The notes beneath the pieces were generated by a model. It ran no database searches and was not told where the DNA came from. It saw nothing but the letters and a program-made list of their open reading frames with translations. A DNA stretch of 64,000 bases from contig VXAZ01002367.1 in assembly GCA_013399875.1 (NCBI GenBank), positions 806,001 through 870,000 on the forward strand, in the 5' to 3' direction. This stretch comes from Gymnorhina tibicen (lineage: Eukaryota > Chordata > Aves > Passeriformes > Artamidae). Position numbers and translations under genes: made by a program. Positions 12,298 through 24,800 of the stretch are shown here, in pieces (position 1 is the first letter of the stretch; each line of letters starts with the position of its first letter).

Positions 12298-15200
12298 ATA
12301 AAACTTTCTTCCCAGGACAAGGAAGATCCCAAGTGTTCTGGCATGTTAAACTCACATGATCTCATCAGATCTACCTGATCATTCCCACAGCAGAGCGGGG
12401 GTTCCATTGAAACAAGTTTTAACACCAAAGGCTGTGTGAAAAAATGCCTATTTTATTAGAAGTACTTGATTTGGGATAGTCTTTGAAGTTTATGAAATCA
12501 TTGAAGACGCTCACTAGTGTTGTTACTTCCTCCTTTCCTTCTCTTATCCTTCTCTCCCTATGTGAAAAACACCAACAAGCACAAACAACCCAGATAACAG
12601 GAAGAAGTGGGTTTCAGGCAAGAGGAGAAATCAGGAAACATTTTGGAAAGCACTTCAGTAAACATTGGCTTAAACTCTGAGGAAGTGAGTTTCTTCACAT
12701 CTTGGAGTGGAGGATACACTCTGATGCAGTCTGCTACATGATTTCCCATTGCTTGCACACATCATATCCTCCCATTTCAGAGAGATGTGGAGCTTTTTGG
12801 AGCCCACATTTGGAGCTGTGGCTTTGCAAACAGTTACCAGGCTTGTGCCGAGCTGCTCTTTTGCCCCTGATGTTTGCATGTCCCTTGTGCAGCCTCTGTC
12901 CATTCTCCTTCCTGGGCATTGCTTAGGCTCAGCTGTGACAAAGTGATGTGCTGGGGGACCTCTCCTGGGTGGCACTGCAGCCAGGACACCTGTTCCATTT
13001 CCAGATCCCCTTCCAATTTCATTTTTGGGGTTTTCTCAGTGCTACAGGGTTTGATACCTTCATATCCAGGACAGATTAAAAATGAGCCTGTATAGACTTA
13101 AAAAGAGGAAAAAACCTTGAATCAACACCAAAAGCTGCATGTCCTGGTAATAATTCCAGGAAGATGACATTTTCAGGAGTCTCTGTGGTCAGTGCAATGC
13201 TTGTGCTTCCAGGGCCAGCCAGCACGGCCTGTCTCTGGAGCTTGCAGGGGTTTGGTGCAGCCAGAGCTCCCCAGCCTGTGGGTCTGCACTCAAGCTAATG
13301 TTACCCACAGCTGGCCATTTCAGGTTGGTTCTCCATCTGAGGAGATCACTGTCCAAAGAGGGATAAAGGGTTCCTTTCTTCTGGGTAACATCTGAAATCA
13401 CAGCCTGAGCTCTGGTAACAGGATACTGGTGGCTTCAGTTCTGCCGATAAGGGGGAATGCTTCTTTTCCTTGTTGTTGTTAATCCTGGGAGTGGAGATCA
13501 GTTGCAGTGCAGGTGTCTGATTTTCATTAAAATTGCAAATTGGACTGAATGCTTGATCAGATAACAAAGACATCATTGAAACCATGTGTCTTCCTTCAGC
13601 AGAACAGGACAAGACAAAGAATTTCCCAGTGTGTGTCCACTTGTGCATATTTACTGCAGAGAGAGAGTCTTAATACTTTGGTCATGGGTGAATAAATAGC
13701 TTCTAAGAAATGCCAACCCTATCAAACTTGCTGCAGCTTTGGAACAGCTTTAGAGTTGAATAGAAGAACTACAGTATTAGCCCTTTGGGGAAAATATAGG
13801 CTGCTCTCAAAGGAAATCAATTAACTGTAGCATCTCTTTGGTCCCAATTCATTGGATCTTCCCTTTTTATCAGAGCATTTAAGTGTTTTCTTAGCTTTAA
13901 GCATGAGCTTAAGTGCTTTGATGAACAAAGATGGACTTTCACACATGGTCCTCTCCAGAATCAAGGCCATGTGTTTTTTACTATGGGAAAGAGAACAAGT
14001 TCTATAGAGAGGTTCAACCACTTGTTCTGCTTGAGGATCACATGCAACAAACTCATCTGGATTAGGGAAGAGTGGGGGATGATGGCATCTACACGATGTT
14101 TGGAAAGAAAGTTCCTCATGCAATGTCCTCCTGGCAGCTAAACAAAGTGATTTTGAAGTAAACAAACACACAATCACTGTGTTTCCTACAACAACATCTC
14201 CTGACAGATGCCACTGCGTTTATGTCTTAATTGTCTTGTTTTAGATCATTGTCCTCTCTTCTTCCTCTTTGTGGCAAATACCCTTGGACTTCCCTCAGCA
14301 ATGATGAAGGGAGCAGCTAAAGAAAGGTTCATCCAACCCAAATTATTAACTAGCAGGTGTCTAGGATAATCCTTTAAACACCCCAGAAACCAGGATCAGT
14401 GAGAAAGGTGCTGAGCTGTGCCTACACATAGTCAAGCATTTATATTTCAACTCTGTGAGACAGGGAGTTCTCAGCTGTGACCCATTTGGTTGGTGATTGC
14501 AGAACTTCTGAAGAAGTTTTATTGAAAATGGAACATGTTAAATGGGTACTTGGCATTAGAGGAAACCTGAATGATCTTCTCTTGGCCATCAGTAGGGTTA
14601 GGTACAGCCACAGGAATTTAGGGGTGAAAGAAATTCTGTTCCTGGTGCAGGAGAGCAATGATATTTCAGGTTAAAAGCTTCTTATTTGGAGGCTCTTTAC
14701 CAAGTCTGCTCTGCTCCATGGTAATGTTGCAGGAGGAATTCCTCAAGGAGTTTGACAGGTCATAGCTTGAAAGGGAAAATAATTCTTGACTTTTACAATG
14801 AGACAGTAATGAGAAGTTCCTCATGCTCTGCATGCTCAGTGAACAACTCAGCTTTGAAAACGTTACTTGCTGTCCTGGTGTCCTTGAATAAAGCCTGCTC
14901 AGCCATGGCTGTCTCCAGCAAGTCCCATCGCATTTTTGGGGCAGTTTGCTTTGCTCTGGGTGAAGGACACAATGCAGACATTGCTCTGGCCATGGGGACA
15001 GTCATGCAGGGACACCTGGCTGTGCTGTGCCCAGGCAGCTGTGCCTTGGGACACTCTGGATGCTGGTAAAATGGGCAAACTCAGATAAACTGCAGCCCTG
15101 AGAAAGAGCAGAACTCCCTACCCTCAAGTGCTGTGTAAAGCCTATGAAGGCTGTGAAACAATTTGTTTTCTGAAGAGCGGGTATTATTTAAATTTTACAG

Positions 15201-18200
15201 AAATATGCAAGGAATTCCTTTGGGACTAGGATACACAATACAGACAGAAAAACTTGCTCTGACAGCTTCCCATGCAACGAGCACTCAGTATTTACTGTTC
15301 ACTTTCATCCCTGGGTAAATGGGAGATAATTTGAAAATATTTTCATTCCTCTCAGAGCATCACTTGGGATATCTGTGGAATCACTCAGCGTCATGATTCC
15401 AAGAAATCTGCCAGGATTGTGTTCTGAAGTTTGCTTTGGATATAAAAGGACTCAAAAGGCCATAGATTATCCCAGGACATACCAAAACATGCATTAAAAA
15501 TTTCCATGTTCTTGAACTTGTGGTAAAAGTCAGCCACATTCAGTCAGTTCTGTTCAAGTTTAAACTCAAGGGACCTTCTCTCTGCTTGCCAGTGTGTCAG
15601 TGCCTTGAGGGGAGGTGGAAACTGCTCACTGGACTCTGCCCTGTCCTATCAGAGGAGAAGCAAGTGCTGGAACAGGCAGGGAAAGCATCTGGGCTACAAA
15701 GCGTGAGAAACTGCTGGCCCAAAATAGGGCTAGTGTAGAGTTACAGCGTTAATTAGTGCAGAGGAGCAGCTATCTGCGCATTTGTAACCTTCTCTCATAG
15801 CAGTGGAAATCTGGCAGGAAATCGCATGGTGCGTGGCTGTCAGATGTGCCATGAGCCCAGCCCGGAGCTGTGCTACAGCAGGTGGTTTTTAAGGACAGCA
15901 GCCATCCAGAAGCTTTGGGAAGCAGCTGCTGTTGTCACTATGGGGAAAATGCAGTTTGCTCCAGCTCTGCTTTGCTATTGCCTAAAGAGATGAATATTGC
16001 AGGGAGCCAACACCCCCATCCTCGCCTTTTGCTTTAACTTAAAGGATTTCCAGCCTCCTCCATGGGCAGAACATCACCAAAGGACACTGCTGGTTTCCTG
16101 CTGCCACCTTCTTACCACCTCTTGTATCAGCAAGAACCTGTGGTCAGCAGTGAGGTGAAGGTGATGCAGGGTGGCACACTCGCATGGGGACGCTCCTGTT
16201 GTACCAAGCTGGTGTCAGAGGATGCAGCATAGAAATGGATGTCACAGCTGATCACTCATGGAATTGCATCAGGAAACCCTGCCCACGTCTGTTTGAGACA
16301 TAAGCCCTGCCCATCCCTCTGTTTTAAACCTGTTATCAGAGGATCATTTCTAATCACAGCAGAATGGTGTCAAGAAGCAGCTGAAATCATCACTGGGCAG
16401 GAGGTTACAAGCAACAGCCACAAGATCAGCAGGAGCCCCTTGGCCAAAACTATCTCATAAAGAGAAGTGGGCCAGAAGGGCAACATCAGTGACCCTGAGA
16501 TTGTGTGGGGCTTTATCAGTTTAAATAATCTTATCTGGCAACTCTGTTCTAAACAAAAGCTGGGGTTTCATGGCCATCTTCAACGCTTTTGCCTGTGCTA
16601 CAGTGGCAAGTTTTATTTCAGGGGGCCAGTAATGGAAAACAGATGTTTAAATGTGTACAGCAAGAAGCAAAAAAGGAAATACTGCAAGAGTCTGACACGA
16701 GCAGGATGGTATCTCTGAATTGACAAAATGAGACCCATGTTAATGAAACACAGGATTAAATAAGCTGCTATTTTCTAATTGTTGTGCAAAGCTGCTTTTG
16801 TGACAATAAAATTTCAGTCCTTGTAATATATCCGCATCAGAACTTTATTTTAGCAGAGCCCACTCCTAGTTCATACAGGGATAAAACTTCTGTCCACGTG
16901 GTGTTGCAGGAAAGGGCTACGCTGCCAGAAAGACAATGCAAGATTAATTATTTGGCCAGCACACTGCTGCCAGGCTACAAAAAATGCTTCTAAGTATTCT
17001 TTCAATTAAGAAGAGATACTTCCACTGAGAAATGAGAAGACCTACTTTGAAATCAGAGAGATTCCAGTATTTCAAAATAAATTTCCATTCCAAGTTGCAT
17101 TTCTGAAACGTGTCTGTTCAGAAAGTTTTTTCAGTTGTGTCAAAATATTATGCCAGTCAAAATATGTCTCCTATAATATTTAAGCCTCCAATGAGCATTT
17201 GTAAATTATTACCATGAAAAATAATCCAGTTGAACAATGTTTTTTTTCCTTTAAACATCAAAACAGCCTCCTGAAGTACATTACTTTGGACATGCTTCAT
17301 TTTTGCATAGAAAACTAGTTATTTTATTTTTTTTTACACCAACAGTAGCGGTATCTGCGCGTTTCAGTTTTATTTCGCTTCATCAAAGGCATGTGATGCA
17401 AAACATGAGAAGAAATTATTTCATAAAATTGTTTTTATGGCATGCATTTAAACATGCAGAACTACAGTGAGATGGTTCAACAAAAATTGGAATTGCACTA
17501 TTTAAAATGATAAATATCATCTTGTCGCTTTTCAGTGTGTCTCCCTGTTATTCTTGGATGAGGAATAAACAGTCTCAGAGTAAATGTTGCATTGAAATCC
17601 ATTGAGAAAAAATTAAACTTTTATATTATTTGCTGGGAAAAATGATGATTCTGAGAGCTGACATTAAGGGACAGATTTTCAACATTATTCACCCATTGAA
17701 AATAGCTCCTATTGTTCCCAAGTTCAAAAGCCTCTCTGGTTATTGCAACTTTGTCCTAAATATGCAGCTGAACAGTTGGGCTCAGACTCCTAAAATTCAG
17801 TTGCACACACATGACTTCCTGTGCAGTCTCTGCCCAGCACATGCAGGGATGCTACTCCCACCCTCCAGTCATGCCACAAGATATTGAGTTCGTACTTGCA
17901 TTTCACAGGAGTGTGGGTTTGGCTGCAGGAGGAGCCCAGAGAAGTTGTAGGAGCCTCTTTTCCTCACTCAAAGCAGGACCTTGGCATTTTACCATGTTTC
18001 TGATGAGTACATGAAGAGAAAAGTGGCTGTTTGTCAGATCAGCCAGTGGTAGATGAAATTGTTGCTTTTGGGCTCACCAGGAGATGAAAGGTCTCCTTTA
18101 GGCTGAGGGATGTTGTGTGGTTTGGGCGCTTGGTCTTCCCACTGGGTCTTTTTGGGGAGACCCTTCCCCCCAGGCCTCATCTCATCTCTGCTCCGTGTCC

Positions 18201-21200
18201 GCATAGGTCAGATGACGGTTTCACCGTGGGGAAGTTGCTCTGGGATTGCAGCCTTTACTGAGACAGCACAAGCTGGGATCAGCCAAGAGGCTGTGTCCCC
18301 AAACAGCGGCAAAACCCATTCCCCAGGTGGGGCTGGAGGGCTGGAAGAGCCCCCGGCCTGCCTGCAAGGACGCGCGGGAGGCAGCGAGCGCTGCAGTTGT
18401 GGCCAGTGATCCTTGGGGCCCCGCTAAAATTTCACACATGATTTCTCTGTGAAACTGCAGCAAGATAAACAAGATTTGGTATGAATTTAAACATAACACT
18501 GGTCATATTATTTGGGAACAAAACAGTTGCATAACCCTGTAGAAAACAGCACAGCTGTTCGTGCCAGACAGCGTGCCAAGAGCTGCGCTCTGCTCCCTGC
18601 CAGAGGTGCGCGCCTCAACTGGACTTCCTTCCTCTCTCCTGCGTGGTGACACTCGCTCCCAGTCCTGGGGGTCCACGGCAAATCCACCAGCCCCTCCTCC
18701 CTGCTTTCAGGACTCACCAAACGAGTGGATCCCCCGTGCTGCAGAGCCCCGCTCTGCGCTGCCCCCGCCTCCCTGCGCGCTCCCTCCGCGATCAATGTGC
18801 TCAGCATGACAATCGGATTTGCGGTGAGATTAGGGCAGTGTAATCTCATTAACGATGACAAGCTCCGCTGGGCCGCTCTGCGGCTCGCTGCATAGCCCCC
18901 CTCACACACGCACGCAGGGCTTTGATGAACAGCTACGGCAGAGGTAATGGTGCTGCCAGCTCTGTGGCACTGCAGGGAGAGGCACTGGATGCAGCTGGGC
19001 ATCAGCGCAATCCCACAGCGATGAGATCTACCCGTGTGTGCTGGGAGGGTTGATTAGAGCTACATCTGGTCCAGCTACCAATGAGCTGCCACTGGGATGG
19101 GTTAACCCCCACCCTGAGTGATGCTTATGGCCCGAACAGACCCCAGACTGCATTCACCAGAACTGCTCTGCAATGCGACAGCCTGCATGGGAAGGATGGG
19201 TGACTGGGGACTGTCCCGGTCCTAGACAGACACTGTCAAACCTCTCCTGCTCGCTTATCTCAAAGGGGACTTCCTACCATTAATGCCTGAGTATGCGTGC
19301 AAAACACTCCCCCAAATATCCCATATTCCATGATCATATATGATAACATAACATATTTATAACATAATATATTCCTGTTATTTTCTTTGCTTGTTATTTT
19401 TATGTGCTAAAATTAAAATCAAAAAGGCAAATAGTTAATTTGCATATGCAAAATGGAAGTTAATATGCTAATGACTGCCTGCAAATAGTTCAGGCACTGA
19501 TTCTTAAAGGAAAATGCTTGAGAAGGAAAACCAGGACCCAAACCATGTGGCAGGTATTACAGGCAAACAACTGTCTCAGTGACAACAAAAAGAGAAAACT
19601 AATCTTACAAGTTTCCTGGGAGTTCAGTTTTATTCACATTCCCTCCCTGGGCATTAGAAGGAAATCCTTCTTTAGTGAAAAACTCTGAGCTGGGCTGTGC
19701 ACCCTCCTGTGTGCTGCCATGCCCATCCTATTTCCATGAGCCCCATTAATCTCACCTCAGGTACAAGCTTTGCTCAGTCATTTCAGGACAGGTCATGGAT
19801 GTCCCCACATAGAAAAGAGAAAATGCAAATGGGACAGTTTCTGTGTGCTGATGCTCTCCCTTATTTCTTCTCAGAAAAGTTGCTCAAATACTTCCCTGAA
19901 ATGCAAAATATTTTGGAAGCTAAAGATAGTTCAGGCAGAAAATCAGACATCTAACTGACACTGAGCAAATAAATACAAGTTATGAAGAATTCTTAGTGAA
20001 AATAAAACCCAGGAGGAATGGAGCTTGTAACTGAAAACAGGGCAGGAGGCTGGGATGATGGCAGGCTCCACTGATAACCATAGGCTCCATCCACGGGATC
20101 CAAGCTGGGGCTGGAGACTCCACAACAGAACCAGAACAGTCTGCACTTTGTTAATGCCACCAAAAGCCATGCTGCAGGTGAAGGAAGCTGCAGTACTGTC
20201 AGATGGTGTAGCTTGTGAGCAGTGCTGGTGGCTTCCAGCGAGCAGTGTGTGTGGTCTGGGGTCCGGAGGAGTACCTGGACATTACTGGACATGAAGGCTG
20301 CAGTTGGGTGTGTAAATGCAGTGTCACATAAAGAGACCAGAAGAGGACTGAGAAAGACACTAATGGCTGAGGAATGGTTTTGCAGAGTGGGCATCCTCTT
20401 GCCTGGTGTTTCACTTGTGAAGTAGTTTGGTCTGGTGGGTTGAAGCCTTATTCCTTCATGGGCTCAGTGCTTGGTTACCCCACCATTAGGCTGATTTCCT
20501 TGGCTCAAGGGGGTCAAAAGCACTGGGTGTTGTTTGCAGGGATATATTCATGGTAGTGCCAAGATAAAAGCCTGTTTCCACCAATGGTGCAGCCAAGGCA
20601 GTTTCCCATCCTCGATGCTGGGGCACTGAGCTGAGCCCAGCTGCTCCCCTGAGACAGGCTCTGCCCAGTGCACACAGCCTCTGTCCCAGGGAGGAAGCGC
20701 TCCTTTTCACAAAGAACTGATGAAATTATGTAAAAGACTGGCAAAAACAGAGGAGAAAAAATCTCAACTACTTAACACTTCTGATAGCTGCTGTTGTTTT
20801 TATTTCCTGGGGCTGAACCAGGGCTATTTTGCAGAGTGGGAGTAAATCTCATATTGAAATACCACAATGAATATTAGCTATTAGCAATGCCTCGATAGAA
20901 ATACAAGATACAACCACAGTGATCAAGAGGGATATGCCAGAGATGATTTCACTGCTCCAGAAGCTAATGAGCTTGTTAGAGGCAGGCACTATTATTAGCT
21001 CCTGCAGATCCTTGCAGCCTGCCTGTTCAATAAACTGCTGCTCGTGGGGCTTGGTTTGCAGGGTGGTTTATTGCAGAGCATGAGCCCACGTGGTTTCCAT
21101 TCTGTGCCAGCATCCTGCAAAGTCCACACTGGTGTCCCTGGGGGTGTCAGCTGTGATATGAGCCATGCTGCAGTCTCCCCAGACACCTTCATGCACCTGC

Positions 21201-21473
21201 TTAATCTTGTTGGGCTTCATCCTTCTGCACCTTTCACCTGGAAGGGATGGGGGTTGTGTTCAGCTACTGCCATGGGAAGATGTTGAGAAAAACTTACTGC
21301 AGTGGTCAAATTCCTGGGGCAACCCTGGGCTGCTGTTTAACAGGGCTGTGGCTGCAGCTTTAATCCAGACCCTACAGATTCCTCACTTTACAGTGGGGTA
21401 AGTAGTAAGCGAGTCCTAGGCCATACCAGAGTCATGCTGGTGATTTGCACGTTGGGGAAGTCCATATGAACCA
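12298..21473. other. Intergenic DNA
   Basis: There are no genes or clear repeats. A locally CpG-richer block at about 18540-18960 contains compact motif-dense sequence (GTGTAATCTCATTAACGATG). An AT-rich block at 19310-19480 has direct ATAACATA-type repeats. A candidate conserved element lies at 17.4 kb. Confidence 0.65.
17330..17560. promoter_or_regulatory. Candidate conserved noncoding element
   Basis: Repeat-free AT-rich sequence with dense short motifs, including ATGCATTTAAACATGCA (close to a palindrome) and TGATAAATATCATC. It looks like a conserved noncoding element by texture, which I cannot confirm without alignment. Confidence 0.22.
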
Positions 21474-21812
21474 GCACAGAATCATAGAATAATTAAAGTT
21501 GGAGAAGAACTCTCAGATTATTGAGTCCAGTCATTAACCTAACACTGCCAAGCCCACCACTAAACCATGTCCCTAAGCATGACATCTACCTGCTATTTGA
21601 ACACTTCCAGGGATGCTGATTCTACCACTTCCCTGGGCAGCCTGTTCTAATGCCTGACCACACTTTCAGTGAAGAAATATTTCCTAATATCCAGTCTAAA
21701 CCTCTCCTGGTGCAACTTGAGGCTGTTTCCTCTTGTTCTATCTTGTTACCTGGAAGAAAAGAGTGACCCTCACCCGTCTACAACCTCCTTTCAGGGAGCT
21801 GTAGGGCAGTGC
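21474..21812 (-). mobile_element. CR1 LINE, truncated 3' end (antisense)
   Basis: It starts with CACAGAATCATAGAAT and continues through CCACTAAACCATGTCCCTAA, CTTCCCTGGGCAGCCTGTTC, TTTCAGTGAAGAAAT and TGGTGCAACTTGAGG, then the upstream segment CAACCTCCTTTCAGGGAG. It is the longest of the three CR1 copies and covers about 340 bp of the 3' end. Confidence 0.94.
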
Positions 21813-24800
21813 CATACGAGGGACAAGCTCAGCTGACAGGCGCCGCTGTCATTTGCTCCTTCTGCAATCTCTGACCATGTTTGATTTCAGGGGGATGTAT
21901 ATAATGGCTCGACTCAACTTGAAAGCCCTTGGATGCGATCCTTCTCCTTGTCTGGACAAGGCAGGTTGGTTTTTCTTAATGCAGCCAATGCTGCTGGGCA
22001 GGGCAGGCAGGGAAATGAGATCAAAGTTCAGCCGAAACCTTTCAAAGCGAAACAGCAGAGTAACTTTTGATTGGGCTCTTAACTAAAGCTGCACAGCCAC
22101 CCTTTGAAAGTGCCTGGACCCAGTATAAACCTTGCATTATGCATGGGAAACACCCAGAGCAAATGCTTTTATCATCCAGAGCAATCAGGGCTGGTTATTA
22201 GCTGAACACAGCATTAAGAGGACAACAATTGGGCCTGTTGATGCTGCTGAAAGAGGTTATGAGGTGCAATGAGTTTTCCACTCCAAAAAACAAGACTGGA
22301 GCAGGAACATGGGCAGCAGAGGTGAAATGTGATCTCCAAAGAGGGCTGAACTCACGGCCCATCAGGTCTGGCTCAGTTATCCCCAGCACTGTCAGGGCAC
22401 ATCCTGAGGCTGCTGCTGCCTCACTTCTGCAAGCAGCTTTGAAAGCAAATCTGTGGTGCCCACACCAGCCTGGCAGTCTCGTTTTGTGCCTTAATATGGC
22501 CAATACAGCCAAGTCTCAGCATCCCTGTGTGTAGCAGAGGATATTTGCAGCCTTCCCAGGCCAAATAGTTTATGTGAAACCATTTGGCAGCAAAGGGAGC
22601 TGCAGCAGCTCTCAAGGTTATGGGAACCAGGAGAGGAGGCTGAGATGTTGGGGTGAAATCGTGGACCTCTGGAGGCTCTTCTTGGCCCTGCTACAGACTT
22701 CCTGCATGACATTAGCTCTACTTTTTTAATCTTTTCTGGTCTGGGTTCTCTCTTGGTAGATGGAAAATGCTTCCTTTTCTCCAAGGGGCTCTCAGGATGC
22801 GTGTCTGTTCTCACCACTGAGGTGCTTGCAGACTGAGGTGATGAGAAACCTATAAAAACATATCCAGCTCTGTCAGAACTGAAAAAAATGAAATGGGAAA
22901 CAAATGTTCACCCCATATTAGAATAAGCGCAGAGGGATTGCTTGCTCTGCTGGAAAAAAAAAAGAAAGAAGAGTAATTCTGCACATTTTGGTCTCCATTT
23001 GGTGTGGAACTGCACAGCTGTGAGTACTCCAGGGTGAAATGACAACCCATCCCCGAGGTCGCTCTTACGAATACTGTGCCTTCAGAAAGACGACAGTTTT
23101 AAACAATTTGTTCCTAATTGAAAGAGGTCACATGAGACTGACTTTACAAAGTTTACATAACAAAGAGTAATTCTGTTAAGTAAAATGATTAATTCCTGTC
23201 ACTGCACATCAAACGGCGCAGTTACAAAACAGCATTGTCTATGCTAGCATTGCATTGAAAGCCATTTTTCCTCCAGTTTCCCTTCCCAGAGAGCAACCTT
23301 TTGACAAAGCCTTAACTCTTTGGTGTTATTCAGTGCAGGAATTTGTGAATGGGAAGCGAGCAGGCTGCCATGGACGTGTGAGATATGTTATGGTGGTGTG
23401 GTGGCAAGCAAAAGACAACAGCTCTTTAGAGTGGGACCAGCTCACTCAGGTCCCAGAGCAGTGAGAAATGCTTGCCAGGACAATGCGTTGGTTGTTGCCC
23501 TTCCTCGGCATAATGAGGCATTGAGGGAGACTCAGGGCCCAAAATGACAGATTTGGACTTTGAAATTTTTCCATGGTGTGCTGCACAGATGTATCAAGGA
23601 CCCAGAACAGCAAACAGCTGAGTAATTTGGTGCTGGGATAGCCTGGGAGGACATGGATATCCTCACACCCATCACACTGTGTGCTTGGGGTGTACACAAG
23701 TGCCTGGGATAGCAGAGAAACTGGCTGTTCTGAGAAACTGAAAAACTTGGAAAGTCTCTGTGGGATATGAGGGGATCTGACAGAAGGAGATCCTTTAGCT
23801 TTGGAGCAGCACCCTGTTACTGCTGCAGGGTCAGATGTGGCTTTGGAGGGGAGGCTGCGTATCCACGTGGCTGCAGGGAGACCAGATGCAGCACCCTGTC
23901 AGTGGGAACAGAGGTCCTTTGATGTCCTCAGGACAAACCTGTGTCTGTGGGGCTGGATGCCACCTTCCTGATTTGCTGGGCAAGGGGGTGGTCTGTGCCC
24001 CCTCAGACTGGGATGCACTGGGCTGCACAGCTTTGCTGGACGACTGTGCTTGAGGCTTGGGCTGGCATTCAAACCCGCTGCTGGATTTTAGTATGATGTC
24101 TCCCACACCCCATGGAGTTTTCTTTCCTGCTTGTCCCTCTGCTCACATTTTTAGCCATAAGACAGTCTCTTTTTTGCTTGGTAAGAGCCACAGAGAAAGG
24201 AGGTGCTGGTAAGGGCACAGAAGACACAAATTTGTGCTTAATCAGGCTATAGTTCTGCAGCTTCTGAAATTCCTTGTTTGTTCAAATAATTTGGGATTTG
24301 TTTGCATGTAAATTTGTCTTACCCCAGCCTGTGAAGTAGAAATTACTTTCCTGTAAGAAGTTATTCTTGCTTGCTTATTCAAATAGAACATTTATTTGCT
24401 CTCTTCATGTTTTTTCTCTTACAATCCCTTTCCTTCCCTTTCTCCAACCTCCCCTTGGATCTCTCCTTCCTTGCCTGCATTTCAATTCAAAGCCCTGTTG
24501 GAGTTTTCCATTCTCTTCTAGGGCTGAGTCACTGACTTTTGTCAGCCTCCCACCATGGATGGCAAGGGGGAGGAGGAAGAGAAAGAAGAAACAGACAGAA
24601 ATTGCTTCAACACCAGCCAAAAGCTGCATAAAAAGGCCCAAATGTTATGGCATCCGAAATAAAATCAAGCACAAGCGAGCCCTGCCAAATCTCCCTTGAA
24701 ATGCTGGAAATCTGGAAGTGTTCAGCGCAGTTAAAGAGCAGCTTTCTAACCTAAATGTCAGTGGAGGGGTCGGGGCACACATCCTGCCTTGCAGGTGGGT

